A DNA stretch of 64,000 bases from Isoetes taiwanensis (GCA_021234155.1 JAJEKV010000183.1:434001-498000), one strand, 5' to 3'. Positions 43,322 to 56,462 are shown, numbered from the stretch's first letter. Numbers and translations are program-made. Notes: a model not told the origin generated them from the letters alone.

Positions 43322-45778
43322 ATGCGTTAAAGTATTGCCGGTGCAAGGTGTGATTACTTGGCTGATGTTTTAAAGTAAATTAGTAACTTCTATTGCTTTA
43401 TTGGAGAATGGGGTTTTTATTTGCGGGGTTTTAGTCATGCCATGGCCGGGAACGACCAAATATCACGCCTCGGATCGCAAAGAAAAGAACATTTGGTGGG
43501 AATCATATGCTAGAACACATTCAGAAAAGAGAAAGCAATTGATGAGCGGTGGAAACAAGTTTAGAATGTTACGTTGTCGTTATTGATATCGAGTAGTTTT
43601 ATAGAAAGGGAGAAATGAGCGCAAATTACATTGCTTCAACCCACTCTTACACATATCGCCAAACATGTAGCTTTGTTTGTGAGGGTTTGCAATCAATTTG
43701 AGGCTCGGGAATATATTTACTTTGACATGTATTTACTTTGATAACTCATTGCCTATTACGGCGGAGAAATGTCAAGCTTGGACATTACTCATGCTTCCTT
43801 GTTTTTTGTTCTTTAGGGGGTGGTGGTTAATATTATCTCATTGGCGAGAGCGGTTGATCCAAAGGTTGTTGTGAGCATTGGCTTGTGTTTTTCCTTGAAA
43901 TCTTAAATTTGGGTCATTGTAAGTCATCTGCGTATTGGTTGGCATTATTCTTGCTAAAATGCTAGTCTTTGCATCTAATAGTATATTTCTGCATGTTGAA
44001 TTCTCATACAGATGTTTGGGTGCTTTTGAAACTTTCTTGGATGCATTACACGGGTAGGGATTCTTAAGCGTATGTTTACCATCTCTTAGAATGAGAATTT
44101 AAATTACATTCATTTATATCATATTTGTTATTCACGAAGTTGTTTTTTGTTGAGAGCGAATTGTAGACCTTAGTCGGACAAAACCAGCAAGCATGTGAAG
44201 AAAGATCTTTGCACACTTTAGTGACAAGCTAGCTCGTAGGATTTGAGGTCTTTTTTGCATTGCTTTTTTCGGCGAGAACCTATTTTCGCCATCGACATTT
44301 GGATCAACAATCAAAATGCCAAGAGTCCGCACATGTTTATCTTCCTTTTTGATGATGTAGGGATCCATTGAACTATGGGCATATGCCAAGATTTGGCGTT
44401 AAGCCCTTTGACCTTGATAAATAAAGCGGCAAGCGGACGTTTGAAGTTCCACCGATTCCAACCTTTGAGGAAAAGAATCTTGTGGATGATGAAGCGATTG
44501 TTGTTGGAGGTTCTAATCACAGTTATGCAACTAAGGATCTATATGATGCAAACCATGTAACCATGCTTTGAGGGATTTGGGAATGGGTTTTCCTTTTTAC
44601 TTTGCATGTTTTGCTCTCTGAAGATACCCGCGTCTCGACCGGATAAGATCGTCGATCTTGGCGTCAATGGTAGATGAACCTTCCGGTATTATTATAAATA
44701 GCTTTTTATTCTAGATCATAGCGAAGGCCACACAAATGAGAAAAGAACCTGGTCTACCACCATCTCGATGTAAATTATCGCCATTTGATGAAGTGCCTCT
44801 AAGCTCCAATGTCGATGGAAGGGCTAATAGAGTGCTCCAACTTTCGGGAATGCTCATGCTCGAGAGAACAAGGTTGGTATCCCTTTGATGTGAGCTGGAA
44901 TTGCTAAAACAATTGCTCCAATTTACGTGCCATATGTTCCTACCAATTTTTATTCCTAATGAGGACTCCGCCATTCTTTGTTCAAATGGATCGATGCAAC
45001 AGACTACAAAGACAAGTGGTTTTATGGTTTAACTCGTTCACATAGGAACAATAGGAACAATTGTTTTGGGAATCGCATGGTCAATTTGATCTTTGAAAGT
45101 GGTCAACTTGGGTCATGTCTAGCCCATTTCCTGCAGTCTTAATGGGCTTAATAATTGTGCTTGCCTTCCGGATGATGAAGCTCATCATTGCCATTGGTCA
45201 ATTGAAATTCCCTTATGCTAGAAACAACGGAAGCTATGAACTAAGCTTTGTCGTTTTTGGTGGTATGCCATAATAAAACCTCGTATAAATTCAGTATTTG
45301 GACAACATTACGCCATGGCTCAATAATGCAACGTATATTTTTCTCTCATTGCTTGCTACAAAGATTTTTTACTCTATTTAGATGTCCGATCAAGCTCTTC
45401 TCTCGAGGATCGATGGAGAACATAGAAGGAGACCTCATTCAAGTTGTCGGATCCAATATCCTAGTCATCTCCTAAGGGAAATGAATTATGAATGGGCGGG
45501 TAGAGTATGTCGGTTCATGTTTATAACGATGTTTTTCTTATGGATGGCCGATTGCAAAGAATCGTTCAAGATAACAAGTGCCCGGAGGCTATCCATTTTT
45601 TCCACCAAAGTTGCGAGGCGAGGAAAAAAAGCCATATATGCGGGGACATGCTTTGGAGAGGGGCCACTCGAACATTAAGGAAATGAACATATTGCTTTGT
45701 GTCTCTATTACAGCTGTCGGATGTGTGTATGTATCTAAAAACATGTGTGAAGCTAATTGCTTCCAGCAGAAGGAAAAC

Positions 45779-45862
45779 GATATCGACATAGAATTGTATG
45801 TCAACATGCATAACAAAGCGGATATCGACATAGAATTGTATGTCAACATGCATAACAAAGCG
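45779..45862. repeat. perfect tandem duplication, 42-bp unit
   Basis: Units 45779-45820 and 45821-45862 are identical. The unit is 14 codons long, so the surrounding 106-codon plus-strand frame (45578-45898) stays open and repeats DIDIELYVNMHNKA. Whether that frame is translated is unknown. Confidence 0.95.
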
Positions 45863-46135
45863 GCATGGCGATGTTTTGTGGTTATTCAAGAGTTATGAAG
45901 CTTGCTATCGTTATTTCGACAAGAGCAAAATTTCTTTGGGCTTACGATACAAGGATGAAATATGTAACAAATTCTCCAAGCTAATCTCAATACAATCTTT
46001 GTCGGATGTGTGTATCTACCGTCTTCGGGGTGCGGATCTTCGGAATGCAGACGTATCCGGATTGAGGGGTGGGGCCGGATCATCTTCGGGAGAATGCCCC
46101 GCACTATTTACCGGCATAGAGCACCTATAGCCCTA

Positions 46136-47464
46136 ACAAGATCGCCCTCTACTCAAAATGCCCAGTTATCCTACCGCCCTCCGGGCTAAATCGACTTAAT
46201 ACCATCTGGATTGGCCGCCCAACATAAAGGGTTTTCAGATTTGGCTCCCATACCTTTGTCACGATGAACAAAATGGGATCTTCCTCTTAGTTTTGGCTCA
46301 ACCAACCCAGTCCAGCCAAGTGGACCCATGAGTTCAATGGTTGCATGTTTTTTTTGTAACATTTTAATTGAAATGCTAGTTAACATACGAAACATTGACT
46401 ATTAAAAAACATGGATCTGGTAAACCCAAATGGGTTTTTGAACCTTCAAGAGCTCGAATACGACCTAATCTTCCTACAATAATCCGACCCAATTCGTGCT
46501 GCCAGAAACTGCAAAAGTACTATATATACTATAGCGATTTTAATAGTAAGTCGAATCAATCTGGATACAGTTTATTGTGCTCCCAGGAGAAGAGGTGGAC
46601 CTGAGTTGGATTTAGAGCAAGAATGGGCATACTGCATGTGCAAAGATAGCTAGATATCGTATCTTGGATTTTTTTCATGTTTTCTCGCTCAAATAACTAT
46701 TATATTTAGATTTTTGGCCAGGACTACGTAGAAGCATGTAACGCTGCATTTTTTTGCAGGTGTTTTCTACGACATCCATTGGCAAAATGTTGATACGGAT
46801 GCAATTACATGGAATAGCTGAGATCCTTTTGCATTGACTTTGAGTTTTTTGGGGATAAAATATGGAGGATACATTTCTCCAACTTAGATACATTTAGTTC
46901 AAATTTGGAGGTCCATAGTTGAGATCCTTTTGACTTAATACAAAACCTCCTTTGCCACAAGTTGGGCAAAAGAAATGTTCGCTGAACAAATTGCCAAACC
47001 TCTGCATGTGTACCTTTTTTTTTAATAATAGCGTTTTGTAAAAGAGATGGATTGTGCAAGGTTCAACCCTTTGGAATTTTCAAAAGTTCTTTTATTAATA
47101 TCTTTATGCCTCTATATTTGGATGCCTATTAGGAGTAGTTTTGAATAGAGTGACGATCAAAAAGTTTTGACATTCCCAACTAGATCAGTATGCATTTCAA
47201 TAACATATTACCTTTAGAATATGCAGTGCAAGGAGCTTGTGGAGTCCCAACTAAATTCTTTTACTTTAATTAAATCATTGTGCATCTAGTGACAATTTTA
47301 ATGTCCATTCATTTGCAAAATAGCAAGAGCAAACTATAGCAGAATTGTAGGGCCATCGTAAATGTAGGACTAATATGGCATGTGTATTTCACTGACTCTC
47401 TCCGAGACAGTGCCCAGATTGTAACATCTTTCGTGCGGGTATAAACTTACCTGGCGAAGAATTT
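46136..47464. other. AT-rich DNA, no gene recognised
   Basis: Short frames only. Its right part adjoins the large repeat family and contains no copy of it before 47465. Confidence 0.4.
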
Positions 47465-47559
47465 TGTTACCTTAGGACCATTATAGTTACGACCACATTT
47501 CATTGGGTCTAAGAGTGTATTAAGGCATCTCTAATGGGACCACCATCTTGAGATGAACA
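47465..47559 (+). repeat. 95-bp module shared with large repeat R2
   Basis: GTTACCTTAGGACC...GGGACCACCATCTT...GATGAACA matches 51547-51641 within piece A, and about 59099-59190 in piece B. It lies just left of the segment that piece C shares with piece A. Confidence 0.75.
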
Positions 47560-48330
47560 CGTATTTGGATAGGATCAATATCATGTATTTGGATAGGATC
47601 TGGGCTAAACGGTATCACATAGTTTGACGTAAGAATTCATACTACTCAAGGCAAGTAGCTTTCAATCCTTTTTCTTTCATAACGCCAGGAACTATTATGC
47701 AACAATTGGGGATTGTAAGAAAGCACAACCCTTGCCTTTTATAGATTACGACATCTCGAAAAAAATGGGTTATAAGATTTTAATATCGATTATTTCGTGG
47801 GTGTGCAATATGTTATCATGAAGCGTAATAGGCAAGATTTCTTGGGTATATTGTAGCTGTGGTTTTAATGGCCTCAAATATGGTGGAAGTTGATTTTTGC
47901 TCTCATAATGGAAGCGAAAGACTTTTGTTTTTGCAAACATTGGGCTGGAGCCAACAAACGGTGTTGTTAAACGAGCATGTAGGTAGATTATTTTAGGGAA
48001 ATTTTATATGGATAATATTAATAGATTGCAATTCATCCAGTATTTCGAAGAAACTTGAACCAATCTGAAGTAGGGCACAAATGCATGGACAGCCAGCAAA
48101 TGGGCAGGTAAGATTCTCTAGGTGGCTTATGCACTGCTCATAGGAGTATCATTTGGAGAAAAGGAAGACATTACTTATATTTGTTGGGGACTGCATAGAG
48201 AAGATATGCAGACTTTTTGCCATCTTTTTGTTTCACACTTTGCTCCTAGACAATTTTACTGTAGTTGTCTTTTTTATCAACTTCCAATCTATTTTCTGGA
48301 TCTATAATTTTACACATTTGTGGTTTGACC

Positions 48331-48935
48331 CATGGAATAATTTAAGGGCTAAACTTAGCTATTTGGCGATTTTTTAGCATATTTTCAAAAAAAATTGGCT
48401 AAAGTAAATGGAAAAAATTGGGAAAAAAATTATAATTTTAGCTTAACTTTTTTCGGGACTGCGCCAACCCTGGAGCTCTTTAGCCAAACGCTAGAAAGTA
48501 AGAGAGTGAAATTTTGTATTGTTTAGCTAAACCATAGAAACTTTTGGAATGAATTTAGGGCTAGTTTAGCTAACATCATTCTAGTTTATATGAAATATAT
48601 GATTAATAGTTTAGTTTCTAGCATTATGAATTAATTTGAGTACTAGACTTTGCTAATTAGCATTGTTTTAGAATGTTTTCACAAAGAAAATGACTAAAAT
48701 AAGTGGAATATATTGAAAAAAAAGTATAGTAATTTGGCTTAATATTTTCTGTTGGCCACACCATAGAAATTTTTGGGATGATGTTTGGGTTAGTTTAGCT
48801 AAATGCTAGAAAGTATGAGAGGAAAAATGTGTACAGTTTAGCTAAACCACAGAAAGTTTTGGGATTAATATCGAGCAAGTTTAGCTAAAGTCATTCTGGC
48901 TAATAAGAAATATGCGATTAGTAATTTATTCCCTG
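48331..48935. mobile_element. hAT-like MITE M1, copy 2
   Basis: Closely similar end to end to 24441-25043. The left flank GTTTGACC (48323-48330) is followed by CATGGAATAATTTA, and the right end TTATTCCCTG is followed by TTGACC. The inverted copy of the same locus at 60985-61015 lacks the element and has a single GGTCAAAC (GTTTGACC on the other strand). This is a related empty site and confirms 8-bp target duplication, the right copy having lost two bases. Confidence 0.93.
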
Positions 48936-50212
48936 TTGACCTGACTAGTTGAGATAATGATGTGCCATATTGGCAAATGAACAAGATTCATATCTTATAG
49001 AACAGTGGATTTTACATGAAAAAACGGGTGTTCAACCCATCCATCATATGTGCACCATGAATTCCACTTTCTGCCTATGCAGTTTGCTCAATTACGTTTT
49101 GGTCATAATTCTCCTTAGTTTGGAAGAAGTTTGAAAGTTGGGATTGATGGCAACATCCATATGTTATTTGATGGGGAAGAATTACCTTCACAGTACATGT
49201 ATCCAATCTTCAACATGTTTCTTTGCTACGGTGTTAAAAAAGATAATGAAGGCAGATATGAGGCACAAACACAAGCTAATGGAGCTTCTTCAGTGTTCCA
49301 TGATGTGCCCTAATTTAAACTAAGTGCCATTTCAAGTTGCAGGAATTGCAGGGTCAGTAATGTAGATATTTGACAAAATTAGTAAGATAACAGAATGTTA
49401 GTTTTGCCACTAAGGAAGCACTCCGGCCCACGGGGCCGGGCCATGCCAATTGCCTTTGGTGAATGTGTCTCCTTTATAGATAGTCATTCTTTAAGATAAG
49501 ATAGAAGTATCTTTTACTATCTATGAGTCTGCCCAAGGTCTTAATAGCCTTGGTGTTGTAAAAGGAACATTCAGAAAAAAGAGAGCACACTTATTGTGAT
49601 CGTGTAGTGTGGTGGTCGTTTTATGATAAGGTCTAGGTTAAAAAAAGTATTGTATTTTTGAACTTAGATAAAAGATGGGAGTGTGTCAACCAGCTATAAT
49701 CCTAACATGCACACACTTAGCACACTAAGAAGAGGTTGTATGAACACTAGTGGCAAACACTAATGGCAAATTGTTTTAACACTAGTGGCAAACTGCACGC
49801 CATAGGATATAGTAAAGCTAACATGGAGATACTCCGTATTGGGATATAACACTTTAGCACATTGAAGAGATGAACTTATATAATTTTCCTGTAACACTAG
49901 TGGCAAACTGCACACCATAGGATATAGTAAAGGTAACATGGAGATAATCTATGTTGGGGTATAGCACGGGAAGATAAGTAAGATCGAGCATGTTCCATTC
50001 ATGAAAAAATTTGCAGTTATACTACATTATTGTTTGGTTGCAGTTGAGAAAGAGAACTCTTAAAAGGAATATGTCCTAAAAGAAAATGTAAACTAGAATG
50101 CTAGCAATTGAATTCTTTGAGATATTTGTTTTACTAAAAAGTGCACTTAAAGTTCACCAGCATTTGTCGAGGTCTATTTGAGATAATTATCATTCAGTAG
50201 CATGAGTTGTTC

Positions 50213-50566
50213 AAGCTGGCATTTTCATTGCAAGAACCGATAATTTGTGTGCATTTAGAACATGATTTCGAGTAAGTTATGCATTTGCATTTTGTGTCAG
50301 ATTTTTCTTTCTTCTTTTGCTATAGCTTCATATAGTCATTGGAACGTGGTTTCGAGTAAGTTAAGCCTTCGCATTGTGCAACACCAAGATGGCATTTTCA
50401 TTGCAAGAATCCATACTTGGTGATGTGCATTCAAACCATGATTTCGAGTAAGTTATGCCTTTGCATTTTGCAGTGTCTGATGTTTATTTCTTCTTTTTGT
50501 TATAGTTTCATACAACCCTTTAGAACATAGTTTCGAGTAACTTAAGCCTTTGCATTGTGCAACACC
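50213..50566 (+). repeat. two tandem units of about 175 bp inside R2
   Basis: Units 50213-50385 and 50386-50566 both start AAG, a variable base, TGGCATTTTCATTGC and end GTGCAACACC. Inside them TTTCGAGTAA occurs at 50266, 50350, 50442 and 50531, about every 84-92 bases, so each unit is itself a duplicated subunit. The same array is in piece B at about 57770-58120. Confidence 0.8.
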
Positions 50567-52340
50567 AACTGTCTCTTTCTTCTTTTCTCTAAAACTTGAT
50601 ACAATCCTATACAATATAATGACTTTTGATCAATCTTCAACAAACCTCTGTGGAATATAGTGAAATAGAGAAGTAAATTGTTGAGAATATAATGAATCTT
50701 TCCACGCAATGTTATTGGCAATGTTGTTGTTAAAAAAACTATTCTATTCTATTCTTAAAAATGATGGCTTATATAATCGATCGACTATGAAAAATCATCA
50801 AAAAAATTTCTATTTGCAGGAATAGAATATTTAAGAATCTTACTCTAAGAAATTGTTGAGGTAATGTTTACACAAAGCTTAAGTAATTGATTAATTATGA
50901 GAGAACGTCATAGAATCCCCACACTTAATATGAAAAGTACCGCTTGCACCCTATTGCTAGACCATAAAATTGTACTTTTGGGGTTGCCCGAAGGGCAAAC
51001 GCTAGGCAAGGTTGTGATATTTGTTGAAAATTGTGGTGTATGGTACTCTCTAGCACCTTAATTCCCTAGTTTTGTTAGATCATTCTTAGGTCTTTGTTAT
51101 CTCAACAAAGGCTTTGTTGATCTCTGTTTTGCTTATTTAGACTACTAAATTTGAAATGATCTGGACAATTCCCTCTTTCCTTAGGTCAAATCAGGAAGAT
51201 GATAACTTTTGCAACCAAGAGTTGTTCGTTTACGTCATGCCACTTGGCACCATCCCATAGGATGTATGACACCCACGCCACTCTAACATTGCATTATTGT
51301 GTGATTGTTGGGTCTTGGCCCCAACCATGGGCGGCCTCGATTTGGTCTAAGACTAGTGTGTTATCACTAAATCAAATGTCCAGGCGTAGATGCTAGTCTT
51401 CTTAATCTTGGACTTCTCCCAGATGTTCATAAACCATAGTTGATAGATCATTGATAGTACAAACAAATGTCTAGGCATATATGCTGATCGTAATACTCTC
51501 GAAGTTTACTCCCAGGTGTTTATAAACTATAGTTGATAGACAGTTCGTTACCTTAGGACCGTTATAGTTACGACCACAGTTCATTGGGGCTAAGAGTGTA
51601 TTAAGAGCTTGTATAATGGGACCACCATCTTAAGATGAACATGGCATGGTAGATGATGGGAGGATTGAATTGTCGGTATATGGAAGAGCTTGAGGTATCA
51701 AAAGCATAATGGCGAAGGAAATTGGTTGAGAAGACCCAGTGGTAGAGTAATCATAAAGCAAAGATTAGAGCATTGTCAAAATTGTAAGGCATGATATTCT
51801 GGGGCCTTACAACGCATGTTAATATAGGTAGAGGATTTTATTCCCAGATGTTCGTATAGTTCATGGACACATTTATACTACAAAATGCACCTTCCAACTA
51901 CAAGTAGTGTATAACTATACATAAATGTCTATCATCGAGTGACCCAGGAGTCAAGGACAAGCTTTTTGTTTGTACATTTGGTACGATTGTTGAATTTGCC
52001 TCGAATAAAATTGGATACGCATCAAGAATAAGACAATAAATGAAGTTCATAAGCAGGGAACAAAATATTTATCAGAGTTTGTTTATCAATGACGTGTGTG
52101 GATGCATGTAGACTGTTTACCAAATATCTATGCTCATTGTTAGAGGAGATGCAATTTAATTTCGCTGAGCCAAAGACACCTCGAATAAAGCAAAGGGTTT
52201 AGCTTAAAACTTCATGACTTTGGACTGGATGCATGCTACCATTCCTGTCACTCTTAATCTTGGATTTTGTTCCCAGATTTCGTAAACCATAGTTCATAGA
52301 CCCATTTAAAGTACAAAAACGCTGCTCTAACGGTGTTTGT

Positions 52341-52580
52341 TTATTCTGCATATTCAGGCATCCAGAGCATTCTGAAGTTCTTCTGAGGCGAAGCAGAGGC
52401 TTCTAAAACGCTATTACAAGCAGCATTGCTCTGCTCAGAATTGAAAAGGGCATTTGATCCCTCAATTTTTCGCAAATGGGTTCCTGTCAGATCTTCAAGA
52501 AGGCTCCTGCTGTAAGCCATGGTAGTCATTTTTGTTATGCTCTCCTTTGTTGCCCAGGCCGCCAGACCCTTGGCTCTCAT
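52341..52580 (-). CDS. unknown minus-strand frame, 79 codons
   Basis: Protein-like composition: TKESITKMTTMAYSRSLLED, then HLRKIEGSNALFNSEQSNAA and SASPQKNFRMLWMPEYAE before the stop. The frame is open for only a little upstream of its ATG, and an overlapping frame (52495-52779) on the same strand competes. It starts only 20 bases beyond the end of piece A. Family not recognised. Confidence 0.3.
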   Translation of the reverse strand: MRAKGLAAWATKESITKMTTMAYSRSLLEDLTGTHLRKIEGSNALFNSEQSNAACNSVLEASASPQKNFRMLWMPEYAE

Positions 52581-55500
52581 TGGGGTATCCCTTTCTTATG
52601 GTATCATGAAGACCATGCCTTCCTATATGGTTGTTTTTGTGAAAGGAAAATCGCCTGCAGCTAACTGAGTATTCGCCAGAGGTGATCTGGAGTTCTGTAT
52701 TTTTAGAAGTATGATATGTGCAAAGAACATGACTTTTCGTGTACCACTCCCATGCTAAGTTGCCATAGCTGACGCTCAACAGGGCAGCATAACAATTTGA
52801 CTCTTTGTGTGGAAAATGCAGGTAATAATGAATTGCTACCCAGTCACGGTCAAAACAAATCTATTTATTATCAAGAACTGGACTTGTGTATAACATGAGA
52901 AGCCACATCGTAGACTGATGTAATATAGAATAGGAGAGAAGAATATTAAGAAGATGATTCATATATTGAATCGCATTTCTATTGCCATCAGTTTCTCCCT
53001 GCTATTTTGATTCTTTCTTGAGCTCATACCACTTTCTATTTCAGGAGCGATTGCTCTAAAGTGGCCATCTCAGGTCTAAAGTTTGTAAAAAAAATGATAT
53101 TTGTAAGATGTTTAATCTCAGCGACCTAGTGTAACACCTTATCCTTTCAAATCCTGTAAAACATGCTGCTATTTCATTAACCTGTGAAGGTGGATTTGAT
53201 CATATTTTAAAGTAGTGGATGGGATTGAGATTTTCAATGTTAATGTGTCAACTGTTTCTTTAATACTTTTTTAATGTGTCAACATTCAAACAATGTTGCA
53301 GGAGGAAATTAAGGGAATGTGTGAAAAATTGCCCGTATATTGTGATTATGCAGCACGAACGGAAAAAATTTTGTAAGTCTAATTTAGTTACGAGAGCTTT
53401 CTCGTGGTAGTTTGCATACAAACAATGATGATGAAAGCAGGTACTGCTGACAGCCAGACTTGGAAAGTAAGTTTGGAAGTTCATATCTGGTATTTTTTTA
53501 TCTGAAGTTCTGAAGTTGCTGTTGCACAACTGTACAGGTCAACGTTGGCATTCTTGACTGTTCTTTTCCTCCTCAAAGCATTGTGTTCCGAAGTAGCGGG
53601 CTATATTGGGATGTGGGCTTCAGTGAGTGCCAACGTCAGGGTGTCCAGTAGTGCCTGTCCTATAACAAGAGAACGACTATAGGTAGGTAACTGACTATAT
53701 TTCATTACTATATTGCCGATTGGATGGTATGCCCGTTGCAGTAGGTGCTAGAGGTTTCTCTGCCCTCATGGTGGATATGAGGATGTACTTCTGCTTATGA
53801 AATGACATGCAATACCTCTTCTTCTCATTGGATATATTTTTGGGGCATCGTTTGTAACCCTGTTTGCTTAGGAGGTGGCATCTACACAAAGGCAGCAAAT
53901 GTGGGTGCTGATCTAGTGATTCAATTAAAATTAGAGCACCGGTTGCAATTGTTTTATACAAACTGGGAGGAAATAAGCATGTGCAAGCAAGCAAGGAACC
54001 TATAATTGTTCAGAATACAAGACTAGTCAGTGTTCAGAATACAACCTCGGGCAAGTTTCCGGTTCCCTATGGTATGTATTGTGTATTGTACATGGATAAT
54101 ATAGAAATCTCTATGTATAGTTTTTCACATTCCTGTCAATTTGTGCTTTTGTGCCTTACAGGAATCTGTACTATTGCTGCACTTTGGGGTAAATCTTATT
54201 GCGGAAAGCCATAAAAGCAATGGGTAATCTATCTATTGTTTGCTAATTTGCCATCAATGCAATGGAAAGCATTTTGAATGTATGGCTTTGTTGGTTTTAG
54301 GTGGTATGAGTATTTCTAATAGAATTGGTCAGTATAGAAGAGAGTATATGGGATTTGATGTTGTTTGTATCTCCTAGAACAGAAGCAAGACGTTAAGCTT
54401 ACGTCATTTGGTGAGTTAAGCAGGCTTATCCTGACCAAATGTAGGAAGAAGGAAAGGAATCTCCCAACAATTTTGTTGCAATATTGTTCTACATCGAGGT
54501 AATTATATTGCATCTCCTATTATAAGCTGCGACAGAATTGGTTATGTTGGAATTTCTCAAAAGGTTAGCTACTCCCATATGGCACATATATACCTCAAGA
54601 AGCCAAAGGCACGAATTACACAATATTTCTCAAGCAGGCACTACATTGTCTGGTTCATAAATGCAGAGTGCACCGCTCGGAATTGGTCTATTGTGCAAAG
54701 ATTGCAGACATGGATAACTACCCTGCCATGCTATTGTCCACTTCCACAATGAACAAACAAGGTGCAACATGAAGACTAGCCCTCAATTTGTAATATGAAA
54801 AGCATATAGCAAGTCTGTTACCGACAATTATGTGATCTTTTGGTCAGCTGATGCGTCTGCTTAGTTCAAGTTGCATACCCAACGTAAATGGCTTGCAATG
54901 GTACCACATCACAACAGCTGGAAAGGACCAATATGGCTTTCAATGATCTTTCTTTTGCCTATTATCATCCAGAAACGAGTCACGGATCTTGGAAATTAGA
55001 ATGTTCTGGCATCGGAGACTGGTTGGTAAGTGAAAATTTGGTAACTAGTTGACGAAACCGCCTTACAATTTTTACATGCTTGGGGTAATTCTAGGCGGCA
55101 GAGACTGAGGATGATGTGTTATAAACGTGTTTGACAGCAAAAATGGCAATCTCTTTAATGGGGGGTTATTGGTAATGAAGATATTATATCAAAAGATGCG
55201 ACTTCTTCTATTGCTCTTCAAATACGTGCACTACCAGGAGACTTAGCAATTTGATGTGTCACTAATTTATATGGCTTTATGACTCTTCAAGCATCTGCAA
55301 TTCTTCATAATTTTGAGAACATTGTCAAGGAAGGCCAGCATCAAACAGGCATATGAATAGACACTAGCCATTTCTTATATTCATCTTGGTATTGGTATCA
55401 AGATAGCTATCATATTCACCATCTTGGACTTCCTATGGCCAAGGTTAGCATGCTGGCTCTTTATACCAATCTGTACCATATTTGGGAGCCTCTTTGTTTC

Positions 55501-56303
55501 TACATCAGTTACTGAGTATTTGGCAACTCAACTCCAGTACTCGTGGGAATTTAAAATCTTATATGGAATCAGAACCCTGTAAGATATTTATCCGATATGA
55601 AGCAGAAAATTACCATATGTAGGCTTCTTTCGCATAAGTTTGTCCCACATAACTATAAAGATTGGCAGCACCTAAAACCCCAGAATTTTTTTCTTCTTAT
55701 CTGAAAATTCTCTTTCACTTGCTGCGAAAACGATGCGTGGATTAAAATTCACATATTAAAGTCAGAGAGATTTGAGCGCCTGGTTTCTCGCAGCTGTGTC
55801 TGTATGGGATATCCAATTGTCTTTCCTTCATTTTTGCAAGCCATTTCATTAGTTGGCGGCTTAGAAGTCATGGATGCCACACTTTGTAAGCCCTTGCAAC
55901 ATTAGGATTGTAGGTGGAAAGGTTTTCAAATATAGTCTTATGAATAACTGCAGCATGGTGTCACTCTTTAAACAATGCCCAATTTTCGTTTGTTTCTCTC
56001 TAAATGTGTCAACTTATCGAGGTGCTTATGGAGATGGACTGTTAAACATTTGAGTTTTATGACTATGTGAATGCCAGCCAAGACGGTATCTCTTTCTGCT
56101 TAGAGTTATGCTATGTAAAGTGGTGAGTTGCCAGCTGGTGCTGCTTATGTAGAGCCTTACAGCTTGAGAAGCATGTGCATGTAAGTTTTTTTGCAATCCA
56201 CGCATTGATAGGTTTTTTATGGCAGTAACATTTTCCAGGTTGCTATCGAGGAGGTAAAGGCGCAGGAAATTTAGAGGTTATAGTTTGCTTTGTAAGATGT
56301 GTA

Positions 56304-56462
56304 GTCTCAAATGCTCTTGTTAAATCAATTACCAACCGTAGAACTTGAATAAAACAAGTTAGCTATTACTTCTGCCCATGGCATCTAGTCTCAAATGCTC
56401 ATGGAATCAATTATCAAATCTAGAACGTGAATAAAAAAGTTAGATGTTACTTCTACCCGTGA
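56304..56462. repeat. tandem duplication, about 84-bp unit
   Basis: Units 56304-56387 and 56388 to about 56462 start GTCTCAAATGCTC. The second has lost several bases and differs at scattered sites. Confidence 0.75.

Larger units (their letters stand above)
40256..46135 (+). other. mosaic of short exon-like fragments, no intact gene
   Basis: Many 20-100-codon stretches with protein-like composition lie on the plus strand in different frames, separated by stops. Examples: about 40488-40584 (CKCEDNWYLIYYTKAEMLEA), 40692-40898 (CKCGKEQPIDEVPFVLNLRF), 43016-43321 and about 44430-44571 ([20 protein letters not shown]). None was recognised. This could be a decayed multi-exon gene or a transposon carrying captured gene fragments. 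Three local tandem duplications lie inside. Confidence 0.35.
47575..52321 (+). repeat. large unnamed repeat R2, piece A
   Basis: The 49398-52321 part is repeated in direct orientation at 56907-60014 with high identity. The 47575-49909 part is repeated in inverted orientation at 60023-61766. It contains the M1 MITE (48331-48935), a two-unit tandem repeat (50213-50566), and four diverged copies of a motif around CCCAGATGTTCATAAACCATAGTTGATAG. No transposase or polymerase was recognised. The frame at 49131-49313 (MKVGIDGNIHMLFDGEELPS) is the only protein-like stretch. Class unknown. Confidence 0.85.

Noticed and set aside
44711-44974. Minus-strand frame suggesting a leucine-rich-repeat protein
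   Set aside because: The LxxL pattern is too weak and irregular, and the plus strand is equally open there. No family can be supported.
48153-48377. Frame containing WNNLRAKLSYLAIF, also seen at 24296-24487
   Set aside because: The shared peptide comes from the left end of the MITE in both places and is not a protein family.
51199-51396. 65-codon frame duplicated at 58734-58925
   Set aside because: It is duplicated only because the whole R2 repeat is. The C-terminal ends differ through an indel, which argues against coding.
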